This document shows, one piece after another, positions 28,308-36,326 of a stretch of DNA of 64,000 nt. Position 1 is the stretch's first letter; every line of letters starts with the position of its first letter. This DNA is from JBFGFX01 sp965232455 (GTDB taxonomy: Bacteria > Pseudomonadota > Gammaproteobacteria > Steroidobacterales > Woeseiaceae). A program made the position numbers and the translations under genes. The notes under the pieces are model-generated. The model did not search any database, had not been told where the DNA came from, and saw nothing but the letters and a program-made list of their open reading frames with translations. The DNA lies in NCBI GenBank assembly GCA_965232455.1, contig OZ246981.1, positions 3,534,001 through 3,598,000 of the forward strand, written 5' to 3'.

Positions 28308-28325
28308 TTGGCATGCCTATTGCTT
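28308..28325 (+). promoter_or_regulatory. Sigma-54 promoter for the efflux operon
   Basis: TTGGCATGCCTATTGCTT has the -24 GG (28310-28311) and -12 GC (28322-28323) with exactly ten bases between. It matches the TGGCAYR-N4-TTGCW consensus at all but minor positions. Transcription would start near 28335, so the ATG at 28367 gives a normal short leader, while the ATG at 28337 would be almost leaderless. Confidence 0.75.
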
Positions 28326-28366
28326 GGGATGGGCGTATGAGCCCAGTAAAACCGACCGCATCGGGG

Positions 28367-29617
28367 ATGGATCGCAAGATCGAGCGCCGCCCGCGAACGC
28401 CGCTGATCGCCGCGGGGATCGCGGCTGGCGTCGCCGCGCTGGCGTGGCTGTTGTTCGCCTCGATCGACACCTCGACCTCGTTCACGCTCGACGGCCAGCG
28501 CATCCGCATAGCCAACGTTACGCGCGGCCGTTATGAAGATTACATCCCGCTGCGTGCAAGCGTCGAACCCGAGCGAACCGTGTACCTGGACGCCATCGAG
28601 GGCGGCCGGGTCGAAGCGGTACTCGTCGAGGAAGGCGCCATCGTGGAATCCGGCCAGCCGCTCATCGAACTCTCGAATACGTCGCTGCAGCTCGACGTGA
28701 TCGCCCGCGAAGCCGAAATCAGCGAGCAGCTCAACAACCTGCGCAACACCGAACTCGCCATCGAACAGAATCGGCTCAAACTGAAAAGCGATCTGATTGA
28801 AATCGACTATCAGATCGTGCGCTTGACGCGACTCGTCGAACGTTACGAAGCCCTCGAAGGCAACCAGTTCGTCTCGAAGAACGAATACGAAGACAGCCGC
28901 GACGAACTCGCCTACTGGACAAACCGGCGAGCAGTGACCCGCGAAAGTCAGGAGCAGGACGAAAAGATACGCCTGGCGCAAATTGAACAGCTGCGAAGCT
29001 CCGTTTCGCAGCTCGAGAAGAATCTCGTCCTGGCCCGGGCCAATCTCGACAACCTGACGATACGGGCGCCGCGAGCCGGAAACCTGACCTCACTGAATGC
29101 GGAATTGGGCGAATCCAAGGCGCGCGGCGAACGCCTCGGACAGATCGACGACATCGACCGCTTCAAGGCCACCGCGCTCGTGAACGAGTTCTACCTGAAC
29201 CGGGTCAGGCTGGGCCAGCGCGCGCTGCTCTCGGTCAACGGCAACGACTACGATCTCGAAGTCGGCAAGATCTACCCCGAGGTGCAGGCCGCGCAGTTCG
29301 AGGTGGACCTGCGTTTTACCGGTGCGGCCCCTCGCGACATCCGGCGCGGCCAGACGCTGCAGCTGCGCCTGGTGCTCGGCGACTCGACCGAGCAGGCGAC
29401 CCTGTTGCCCAACGGACCGTTTTTCAACGATACCGGCGGCGCATGGGCGTTCGTACTCTCCGAGGACGGCAAGGTTGCGCACCGCCGCGACGTCCAGCTA
29501 GGCCGTCGCAACCCCAACATGATCGAGGTCGAAGGCGGCCTGCTGCCGGGCGACCGGGTCGTCATATCGTCCTACGCCAGTTTCATCGAGGTCGATCGTC
29601 TGTTTATCGACAAATAA
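28367..29617 (+). CDS. HlyD/MacA-type periplasmic adaptor
   Basis: A 416-residue membrane-fusion protein. It has one N-terminal membrane helix (LIAAGIAAGVAALAWLLFAS), a lipoyl half-motif (YLDAIEGGRVEAVLVEEGAIV), a coiled-coil hairpin of about 100 residues (LDVIAREAEISEQLNN to the SVSQLEKNL region), the second lipoyl half (NLTIRAPRAGNLTSL) and beta-barrel domains. It links the inner-membrane pump to an outer-membrane channel, which is not encoded here. The start is chosen from the promoter position; ATG 28337 is the alternative. It is first in an operon with an ABC ATPase and an FtsX-type permease. Confidence 0.88.
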   Translation: MDRKIERRPRTPLIAAGIAAGVAALAWLLFASIDTSTSFTLDGQRIRIANVTRGRYEDYIPLRASVEPERTVYLDAIEGGRVEAVLVEEGAIVESGQPLIELSNTSLQLDVIAREAEISEQLNNLRNTELAIEQNRLKLKSDLIEIDYQIVRLTRLVERYEALEGNQFVSKNEYEDSRDELAYWTNRRAVTRESQEQDEKIRLAQIEQLRSSVSQLEKNLVLARANLDNLTIRAPRAGNLTSLNAELGESKARGERLGQIDDIDRFKATALVNEFYLNRVRLGQRALLSVNGNDYDLEVGKIYPEVQAAQFEVDLRFTGAAPRDIRRGQTLQLRLVLGDSTEQATLLPNGPFFNDTGGAWAFVLSEDGKVAHRRDVQLGRRNPNMIEVEGGLLPGDRVVISSYASFIEVDRLFIDK

Positions 29618-29655
29618 CGATTCCAATACAAAGTACGCAAAATCGGGAGTGAAGA

Positions 29656-30363
29656 ATGATTGAGATGCACGATCTGACGAAGGTCTACCGCACGACGAAC
29701 GTCGAGACCACGGCGCTGAACAACGTCAACATCGAGATAAACGAAGGGGAGTTCATCGCCGTCATGGGGCCGTCCGGCTGCGGCAAGTCGACGTTGCTCA
29801 ATATCGCGGGCATGCTCGATTCCCCGACGTCCGGCAGCTACTCGTTCGCCGGCGAGAACGTGGCCGGGTATCCGGAGGCTCAGCTTGCTTCGGTCAGGAA
29901 AAAAAACATCGGCTTCATCTTTCAGAGCTTCAACCTCGTCGACGAGCTGACCGTCGCCGAAAACGTCATGCTGCCGCTCCTGTATCAGAAGGTGCCTGCA
30001 AAACAGCGCGACGAGCGCGTGCAGGCCGTGCTCGAACGGATCAACATCGCGCATCGCGGCGATCATCGCCCGCAGCAGCTTTCGGGCGGGCAGCAGCAGC
30101 GCGTCGCGGTCGCGCGGGCGGTGGTTACGAACCCGAAGCTGATCCTCGCCGACGAGCCGACGGGAAACCTCGACTCCGTAAACGGCGAAGAAGTGCTCGA
30201 TCTGTTGAATCAGCTGAATCGCGACGGCACCACGATCGTCATGGTGACTCACGATCAGAGCCACGCCGATCACGCCAGTCGCGTCATACACATGCTCGAC
30301 GGCCGCGTGCTGTCGGAAAACGTCGTCGGCATGCAATCCGCAGGCGGAGCGCAGCATGTTTAG
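29656..30363 (+). CDS. ABC transporter ATP-binding protein, MacB/LolD type
   Basis: A 235-residue ATPase with [11 protein letters not shown] (Walker A), Q-loop [14 protein letters not shown], signature [27 protein letters not shown] (Walker B) and an H-loop VTHDQSHA. The sequence pattern is that of the MacB/LolD/FtsE subfamily, which drives mechanotransmission pumps that move lipoproteins, peptides or macrolides out of the periplasm. GGGAG precedes the ATG, and its last codons overlap the permease start by eight bases. It lies 38 bp after the adaptor gene. Confidence 0.93.
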   Translation: MIEMHDLTKVYRTTNVETTALNNVNIEINEGEFIAVMGPSGCGKSTLLNIAGMLDSPTSGSYSFAGENVAGYPEAQLASVRKKNIGFIFQSFNLVDELTVAENVMLPLLYQKVPAKQRDERVQAVLERINIAHRGDHRPQQLSGGQQQRVAVARAVVTNPKLILADEPTGNLDSVNGEEVLDLLNQLNRDGTTIVMVTHDQSHADHASRVIHMLDGRVLSENVVGMQSAGGAQHV

Positions 30364-32794
30364 CAACTACCTGAAAATAGCCTGGCGCAACATTGTCGGC
30401 AGCCCGCTGTTCAGCGCAATCAACGTCATCGGCCTGGCGATCGGCCTCGCCTGCTGCATCATCATCACGCTGTTCGTCCGCTACGAGCTGTCGTACGACA
30501 AACACTGGGACAACGCGGAACGGACCTATCGGGTAACGCGCGACTTTTTCTCGAACAATCTGCGCCTGGCCGCGGTTGCCCCGCCGATCGCTCCGTTGCT
30601 GCTCGACGATTTTGGTGAAATCGAGGACGTGACACGCCTGCTTGCGACGGGACAGGTCACGCTGTCGCGCGGCGAACAGCGATTTCGCGAAGAGGCGATG
30701 GTCATCGCGGACAGCAACGTTTTCGAGTTCTTCAATCTGAAGTTCATCGAGGGCGATTCGCAAACGGCGCTGGCGCGGCCGACCGATCTGGTGATCACGC
30801 AACGAGCGGCCGAACGCTATTTCGGCGATGAAAACCCCATTGGCCAATCGCTGAACCTGCTCGGGCAAGTCGACGTGACGGTGACCGGCGTCATTGAGGA
30901 CCTGCCGGACAACACCCATATGGCCTTCGAGTTGTTGGGGTCGATGTCGGCGATACCGGTCATGATGGGTCCCGATCAATTGGAGAACTGGGGCAGCAAC
31001 AACTACTACACGTACATCCGTTTGCCCGAAGACTACGACTACCTTGACCTCGAAGCACGCTTCCCGGCGTTCCTCGACAAGCACCGCGGAGAAGGAAGTA
31101 GCGACGGTAACGCGCTCAACCTGCAGCCGCTCACCGACATCCACCTGAAATCGAACCGCGACGCGGAGTGGCGCGCCAACGGCAGCGAGTCCGTCGTCTA
31201 TACGTTCTCGGCCGTCGCGCTGCTCGTGCTGCTGATCGCCTGCATCAACTTCATGAACCTGACGACGGCAAGATCCACGCAGCGGGCGCGGGAGGTCGGG
31301 GTCCGCAAGGTGGTCGGCGCCCGTCGCGGCCAGCTGATCGTCCAGTTTCTCGGGGAATCCGTTTTGCTCACGGCAATGGCGATGTTGCTTGCGGTGGCAA
31401 TCGTCGAACTCTCGCTGCCGCCCGTTGCCGCCTTCCTCGAGAAGCCACTCGCTTTTTCGCTCGCGAACCCGGCCGTACTGCCGACGCTGATTGCCGGCGT
31501 CGTGGTGGTCGGCCTTCTTGCCGGCAGCTACCCGGCGTTTTACCTCTCACACTTCCGCCCCGCGGAGGTCCTCAAAGGCGCGGCGTCGTCCAGCGGCTCG
31601 TCCATGCTTCGCAAAAGCCTCGTCGTCTTCCAGTTCGCGATGTCGGTCGGGCTGCTGATTGCGACCGGGGTCGTGGTAGCACAGATGCAATACGTCCGCG
31701 ACTTCGATCTGGGTTATGACAAGTCGCGGAACATCGTTTCCAGCCTGCCGTTTTTCGCCGATCTGTGGGGTACCTACGAACCGCTTAAGACCGAACTCGA
31801 AACTCATCCGGATATCTTGTCCGTCGTCTATTCTTCGCGCGTGCCCGGCATGCAAAACCTGGACGGCTCCGGCTACATCGCCGAGGGCGAGCAGATCAGC
31901 GATGACAGCGTGATGGGGCTTGCGAACATCAGAGTCGACTATCAATGGTTCGAGCACTACGACGTGCCGTTCCTCGCGGGACGGGCGTTCAGGGAAAACG
32001 AACGACGCATCGAGACGCCGTCGGAGGAACAACCGGTGAGCAGGGGAGCAACGGTCCTCAACGAATCGGCGGCCCGACGCTTCGGTTGGACACCGGACGA
32101 GGCCATCGGAAAAATTGTGCGTCAACCGATCAACCGCAGACTCAACCAATTCATCGATCGCGAAGTGGTCGGCGTCATTCCGGATATCCATTTCTCATCG
32201 CTTCGCGACGAGATGAAAGCCACCGTTTACGTCGAACCGAGCCCGGTCTCCGGACGCAACATCTCCGTCAAACTCGCACCGGGCGACTATCGAGACGCGA
32301 TTGACCATTTTGAAGCCGTCTGGAATCGCGTCGTTCCCAACGAACCGCCGCAGTGGGAGTTTCTGGATGCGCGCTTCGACGCCCTTTACCGCGCCGAGCA
32401 AAAGCAGGCGCAGATGTTTGCCGTGTTCGCGGTGTTCGCCATTTTTGTCGCAACACTCGGTCTGTTCGGCCTCGCTTCCTTCACGACCGAACGCCGCACC
32501 AAGGAAATCGGCATACGTAAGGTTATGGGCGCGTCGGTCACCGACATCGTGCTGCTGCTGACGTCCGACTTCACGAAACTCGTGCTGCTGGCAAACCTCA
32601 TCGCCTGGCCCGTGGCGTTCTACTTCATGCGCCAGTGGCTGAATCGGTTTGTCTATGCGGCCCCGCTTGCGGAATGGGCCTGGCTGTTCGTCGCGAGCGC
32701 CGTTGTCGCGCTTGCGGTCGCCTGGCTGACCATCGCGATGCAGGCGAGCCGCGCGGCGCGCGGGCGTCCAGTGCTCGCGCTGCGTTACGAATAG
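30356..32794 (+). CDS. FtsX/MacB-type ABC permease, double-length
   Basis: The 812-residue permease has two FtsX-like halves. Each half has an N-terminal helix, a large periplasmic MacB_PCD domain and three clustered helices. The first half starts with WRNIVGSPLFSAINVIGLAIG and has the ARSTQRAREVGVRKVVGA coupling motif; the second has RRTKEIGIRKVMGASVTDI. A total of eight membrane segments is expected. This single-chain layout replaces the homodimer seen with MacB. With the adaptor and ATPase it forms a complete mechanotransmission exporter, probably for antimicrobial peptides, lipids or lipoproteins; substrate unknown. Confidence 0.9.
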   Translation: MFSNYLKIAWRNIVGSPLFSAINVIGLAIGLACCIIITLFVRYELSYDKHWDNAERTYRVTRDFFSNNLRLAAVAPPIAPLLLDDFGEIEDVTRLLATGQVTLSRGEQRFREEAMVIADSNVFEFFNLKFIEGDSQTALARPTDLVITQRAAERYFGDENPIGQSLNLLGQVDVTVTGVIEDLPDNTHMAFELLGSMSAIPVMMGPDQLENWGSNNYYTYIRLPEDYDYLDLEARFPAFLDKHRGEGSSDGNALNLQPLTDIHLKSNRDAEWRANGSESVVYTFSAVALLVLLIACINFMNLTTARSTQRAREVGVRKVVGARRGQLIVQFLGESVLLTAMAMLLAVAIVELSLPPVAAFLEKPLAFSLANPAVLPTLIAGVVVVGLLAGSYPAFYLSHFRPAEVLKGAASSSGSSMLRKSLVVFQFAMSVGLLIATGVVVAQMQYVRDFDLGYDKSRNIVSSLPFFADLWGTYEPLKTELETHPDILSVVYSSRVPGMQNLDGSGYIAEGEQISDDSVMGLANIRVDYQWFEHYDVPFLAGRAFRENERRIETPSEEQPVSRGATVLNESAARRFGWTPDEAIGKIVRQPINRRLNQFIDREVVGVIPDIHFSSLRDEMKATVYVEPSPVSGRNISVKLAPGDYRDAIDHFEAVWNRVVPNEPPQWEFLDARFDALYRAEQKQAQMFAVFAVFAIFVATLGLFGLASFTTERRTKEIGIRKVMGASVTDIVLLLTSDFTKLVLLANLIAWPVAFYFMRQWLNRFVYAAPLAEWAWLFVASAVVALAVAWLTIAMQASRAARGRPVLALRYE

Positions 32795-32816
32795 AAGCGC
32801 AATAAAACCCGGCGCC

Positions 32817-32840
32817 GGTCGCCCGTCAGGACGGGCGACC
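32817..32840. repeat. REP-derived perfect palindrome, copy B
   Basis: The 24-mer is identical to that at 23835-23858, with 11-bp arms around AG. It lies in the 61-bp gap between the permease gene and a convergent SDR gene and may act as a bidirectional transcription stop or mRNA stabiliser. Confidence 0.8.
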
Positions 32841-32855
32841 CAACCCGTCGGCCGC

Positions 32856-33608
32856 TCAGTAGTCGATCGCCGAACCGTCCCAGGCGAAAAAGCCCCCGGT
32901 GTCATCGGGCGACAGCCCGTTGACGACGGTCAGCAGATTGCGCGCCGATTTCTCGGCCGAGAACAGCCGGGGCTCGGGTACACGGCGCGTAAACGGCTCC
33001 GACAAACGGGTGGCGACCGTTCCGGGATGCAGGGCAACAACCACGGATTCGGGAAAGCGACGTGCATGCTCTATGGCGAACGTGCGCAACAACATGTTCA
33101 GCGCCGCCTTGGATGCCCGGTAGGAAGTCCAGCCGCCGAGTCGGTTGTCGCTGATGCTGCCGACCCGGGCGGACAGCGCGGCAAACACGGATCTTCGTCC
33201 GGGTCTCATCAATGGGAGGAAGTGTTTACCGATGAGCGCCGGACCCACGGCATTGACGTGCAGAACCTCGATGAATGCCTCGGGATCCAGTTCGCGCATA
33301 GACTTTTCCGGGCGCAGGCGGTCACCGTCGTGCAGAAAGCCGGTGGCCACGAGAACGAGATCCGCCGGCCCGTATCGTGACATCTCTGTCGCTGCGGCGA
33401 CAATCGACGACTCGTCGAGAAAATCGACGGGACTCACGTTGGCGCGGTCGGTGCGGACGGACTGGGGAGTGCGCGAATACGCGAATACTTCCCCCACCCG
33501 CTCGTCGTTTTCGACGAGTTCCAGAAGTGCGCCTCCAATGCCCCCGGAAGCGCCGAACACCGCAACGCGCGCCGGAGCGTCAAACGAGCGCAACAGCGAC
33601 GTCAACAC
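32856..33608 (-). CDS. SDR-family oxidoreductase (C-factor-like)
   Basis: A 250-residue Rossmann-fold short-chain dehydrogenase. It has the nucleotide loop VAVFGASGGIGGALL, the NAG-type region VLHVNAVGPALIGKHFL, a catalytic Ser in SARVGSISDN, and YRASKAALN holding the Tyr-x-x-x-Lys pair. It resembles the CsgA/C-factor subgroup of unknown physiological substrate. The GTG start overlaps the stop of the photolyase-like gene by seven bases, so it is the last gene of a minus-strand trio with that gene and an NAD-binding epimerase-like gene. Confidence 0.85.
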   Translation of the reverse strand: MLTSLLRSFDAPARVAVFGASGGIGGALLELVENDERVGEVFAYSRTPQSVRTDRANVSPVDFLDESSIVAAATEMSRYGPADLVLVATGFLHDGDRLRPEKSMRELDPEAFIEVLHVNAVGPALIGKHFLPLMRPGRRSVFAALSARVGSISDNRLGGWTSYRASKAALNMLLRTFAIEHARRFPESVVVALHPGTVATRLSEPFTRRVPEPRLFSAEKSARNLLTVVNGLSPDDTGGFFAWDGSAIDY

Positions 33609-35143
33609 GGAACGCGCTCATCATCGACCACCGGCGGATATTGGGTGAATCTCTCCAGAAACACCTCGGCCGCCCCCAGTATGTTATTCAACCGCTGATC
33701 CGGCAGCCGGTCCAACGCCTTCGGCATGAGCGCCAGTCGCGGATTGCCGGCAAAGAACTCGCGGTGTTTGCCGATGAAGCGCCAGTACAGCCCGTCAACG
33801 ACGTCGCACCACGCTCCCTTGGGGTAATCGCTCATCCTGAGCATGTAGTTCGAGCCGCATATGTAGGGCTTGGTCGCAAAAATGCCGCCGTCGCTGAACA
33901 GCCCCATGCCGTAAACGTTCGGCCCCATCACCCACTCGGACGAGTCCACAAACATCTCCATGAACCAGCGATGCGCGGCCCGTGGGCGTATCTCGCACAG
34001 GGTCATCAGATTTGCGGCGATCATGAGACGGGGAATGTGGTGCGCCCAACCCAGCCGCTGCGCCGTCTCGATGACGTCGTCCAGTGGCGGGATGCCGGTA
34101 GTGCCGGCGTACCAGTCGTCGGTAAGCCCGCGCCGGTGCGACCAGTAGTTGCTGGTCTCCTGCCGCTCACTGAAATGCCGATAGATCCCGCGGACGAACT
34201 CGCGCCAACCGATAATCTGGCGCACGAATCCCTCGACGCTCTGTATGGGCACGTTATTGCCGCGCGCATAGTCGAGCGCGCGATCGACGAGCTCGTCGGG
34301 GGTAACGAGCCCCAGGTTGAGCATCGGGCTGACGACACTGTGGTAGACGGTGTCGGAACGCCGGGTGACGGCGTCTTCGTACGGCCCGAAATCGCAAAAA
34401 CGGTCCCGGAGAAACGCATCGAACCATGCCAAAGCCTCGTCGCGGCAGGTCGGCCACCAGAATTCACCCGCGTTTCCCGGATGATCGGAAAAGCGCCGCG
34501 ACACCAGGTCGATGACCTCCTCGACGTGTTGGTTCCCCGGCAGCGGGTCGATCGCTGGCACTACCCGGTCGCGCGGCAGTTTTTTTCGGTTCTCCGTATC
34601 GAAACTCCAGCGCCCGCCGGCGGGATGGCCGTCGTCATCGACCAGAATGCCCTGGCGCCGCCGCTCTCGTCGGTAGAAGTCGGCCATGAACGGGCGCTTC
34701 GCCGACCGCAGGTAATCGGCGAAGCCTGTCCGATCGCAGAGAAACATCGGCGTTCGGACAGCCGTTCGCGGCAGGCCGCGATGCTTGGCCAGGTCGATCA
34801 GGCGGCTTTCCATCGGCTTGTCTTCGATCTCGAAGTGCAACAACTCACCGCAGTTTCGCGCGTCCAGCACGCGCTCGAGCGACCGCTCGTAATCGGTATC
34901 CTCTGCCGCTCCGAGCTCGTGATACGCCACGTCGAAGCCGGCGAGCAGGAGTTGATCGCGGTATCTGCGCATGGCGGCAAGGAACAGCACGATCTTCTGC
35001 TGATGATGCCGTTCGTACGTGCAAAGACCGTGGTCTTCCTTCATGAAAATTACCGCATCTCGATACGGCCGCAGGTATTTCGTCGGAAACAGCTGATTGC
35101 CCAGGAGGACAAACACCCGCCGGGATTCGTTCTGGACTGGCAA
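33602..35143 (-). CDS. Prokaryotic (6-4) photolyase/cryptochrome-like protein
   Basis: This 513-residue flavoprotein belongs to the PhrB-like (deoxyribodipyrimidine photolyase-related) family: VFVLLGNQLFP opening, VEGFVRQIIGWREFVRGIY, HHIPRLMIAANLMTL and LYWRFI near the C-terminus. Relatives repair (6-4) photoproducts and carry FAD, a ribolumazine antenna and a [4Fe-4S] cluster. The usual C-terminal DYCxxCxY...ACPF cysteine loop is not here; the stretch reads MSDYPKGAWCDVVDGLYW, with one Cys. So the cluster may be absent or bound differently. The TTG start follows the stop of the upstream gene directly; a GTG at 35116 is possible. Confidence 0.85.
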   Translation of the reverse strand: MPVQNESRRVFVLLGNQLFPTKYLRPYRDAVIFMKEDHGLCTYERHHQQKIVLFLAAMRRYRDQLLLAGFDVAYHELGAAEDTDYERSLERVLDARNCGELLHFEIEDKPMESRLIDLAKHRGLPRTAVRTPMFLCDRTGFADYLRSAKRPFMADFYRRERRRQGILVDDDGHPAGGRWSFDTENRKKLPRDRVVPAIDPLPGNQHVEEVIDLVSRRFSDHPGNAGEFWWPTCRDEALAWFDAFLRDRFCDFGPYEDAVTRRSDTVYHSVVSPMLNLGLVTPDELVDRALDYARGNNVPIQSVEGFVRQIIGWREFVRGIYRHFSERQETSNYWSHRRGLTDDWYAGTTGIPPLDDVIETAQRLGWAHHIPRLMIAANLMTLCEIRPRAAHRWFMEMFVDSSEWVMGPNVYGMGLFSDGGIFATKPYICGSNYMLRMSDYPKGAWCDVVDGLYWRFIGKHREFFAGNPRLALMPKALDRLPDQRLNNILGAAEVFLERFTQYPPVVDDERVPC

Positions 35144-36064
35144 CTATCGAGCCAGGTAGGACAGGTTGTCCGCGTCGAAGGCGCGCGGCGAACGGCCGAT
35201 CACGGCGGCGATTTCCGAGGCGTCGCCGGCGTTACCCTCGGCCAGCATCGTGAGCTGATCGCGGGTGACGGGAAACGCCGGAATGCGGTCGAGAAGCGCG
35301 GCCAGCAGCCTCATCAACTCGATGGGCATCGGCAAAATCCATTTGTCCCGACCGGCAGCCTCGGCAACGCGCCGCAGCATTTCCCGCCAGGTCAGCGCTT
35401 CGGGTCCGGCGAGCGTATAAACCTTGCCGACCGTCGATTCGTCGTCCAACGAAGTCACGAAGGCGTCGGCAACGTCCGTCGCATGCACCGGAGACAGCGT
35501 GAATTCACCACGGTTCGCACCGAAGGTGTTGAAAAAACCGACCGCGGGCAGCGGTGGCGCAATCATGTCGCGGTAGAGCTGAGTGGCGATCTCCATGGTG
35601 CCGTGCGGTTCGCCAAAAATAACGGACGGCCGGAACACCGTAACGTCCATTTCGCTCGCGAGCGCATAACGTTCGGCGCGAAACTTCGTGTCCTGATACG
35701 GCGTGCCGCCGGCTTTGACGCCGTTCGCACTCATCAGCAACAGGCGCTTCACGCCGCAAGCCCGGGAAGCCTCGATCACGCGAACGACGCCCTGATACTG
35801 AAGCGCCTCGAAAGTGATACCGAGACTGCGGCGTTCGCGCAGAATACCGATGTTGTAGATGCACGCCTCGCAGTTTTTCAAGAGTTTAACGAGGTCGCCG
35901 ATCGCTTCGACGTCACCGCTGATCAGATCGCAGTCGGCGGTGCGAGGGATTTTCTGTTCGCTGCCCGGGCGTACGAGAACCACGGGCGTATGCCCCCGGT
36001 CGAGGAGGGCCTCGACCAGGTAGGCACCAACAAAGCCGGTTCCGCCGACGATAGCAACGCGCAT
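35144..36064 (-). CDS. NAD(P)-binding epimerase-like SDR (NDUFA9-type)
   Basis: The 306-residue atypical SDR opens with VAIVGGTGFVGAYLVEALL and has VRPGSE after strand 2, LLLMSANGVKAGGTPYQDTKFRAE and VFRPSVIFGEPHG. It lacks a clear Tyr-x-x-x-Lys active site of the classical type, as in NDUFA9-like proteins that bind NADP(H) structurally. It abuts the photolyase-like gene with no gap. Its start region is copied twice, in degenerate form, in the leader (36080-36180). The link to photorepair is by position only. Confidence 0.85.
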   Translation of the reverse strand: MRVAIVGGTGFVGAYLVEALLDRGHTPVVLVRPGSEQKIPRTADCDLISGDVEAIGDLVKLLKNCEACIYNIGILRERRSLGITFEALQYQGVVRVIEASRACGVKRLLLMSANGVKAGGTPYQDTKFRAERYALASEMDVTVFRPSVIFGEPHGTMEIATQLYRDMIAPPLPAVGFFNTFGANRGEFTLSPVHATDVADAFVTSLDDESTVGKVYTLAGPEALTWREMLRRVAEAAGRDKWILPMPIELMRLLAALLDRIPAFPVTRDQLTMLAEGNAGDASEIAAVIGRSPRAFDADNLSYLAR

Positions 36065-36180
36065 ATCTATTTCTCTTTATTGGCTCCGGTTCCGCCGGAG
36101 ATCGTAACGCGCGTTTTACTTCCCTTTTCAGCCCCGGTTCCACCGGAATCGGCAACGCGCGTTTTGACTTTCCGTTTTTA
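36031..36180. repeat. Tandem triplication spanning a gene start
   Basis: Three units of about 48-50 bp share CCGGTTCC (starting at 36036, 36086 and 36134) and AACGCGC (starting at 36056, 36106 and 36154). The innermost unit is the real start of the epimerase-like gene (codons 1-11 plus leader, on the minus strand). The two outer units are diverged copies in which the start ATG has become ACG. In one phase they would read TRVTISGGTGA and TRVADSGGTGA, echoing the gene's MRVAIVGGTGF. Confidence 0.8.
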
Positions 36181-36326
36181 ACTTTTGTAGATTAGCATCC
36201 GCATTGTCGCACCGCGCCGACATGTAACACCTTGTTACAAATGGAGACCCGCAGAAACCTCTGCTTTGGAAGAACAGCGCCTATACTTCCGCTAAGATGC
36301 CAAAGCTCCGCAACCGCTGAACCTTC

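Noticed and set aside
27635..28366. A 240-residue N-terminal extension of the HlyD-type adaptor
   Set aside because: The region is the opposite strand of the response regulator, and the sigma-54 promoter lies inside it.
36080..36180. Small peptide encoded by the tandem leader copies
   Set aside because: The copies read through in one phase but have no start codon, and the gene's own leader follows; decayed duplication explains them better.
33377..36181. A 934-codon open frame on the plus strand
   Set aside because: It lies antisense to the photolyase-like and epimerase-like genes, which have clear motifs. Its translation is Arg/Pro-rich with no family resemblance, a usual effect of GC-rich codons.
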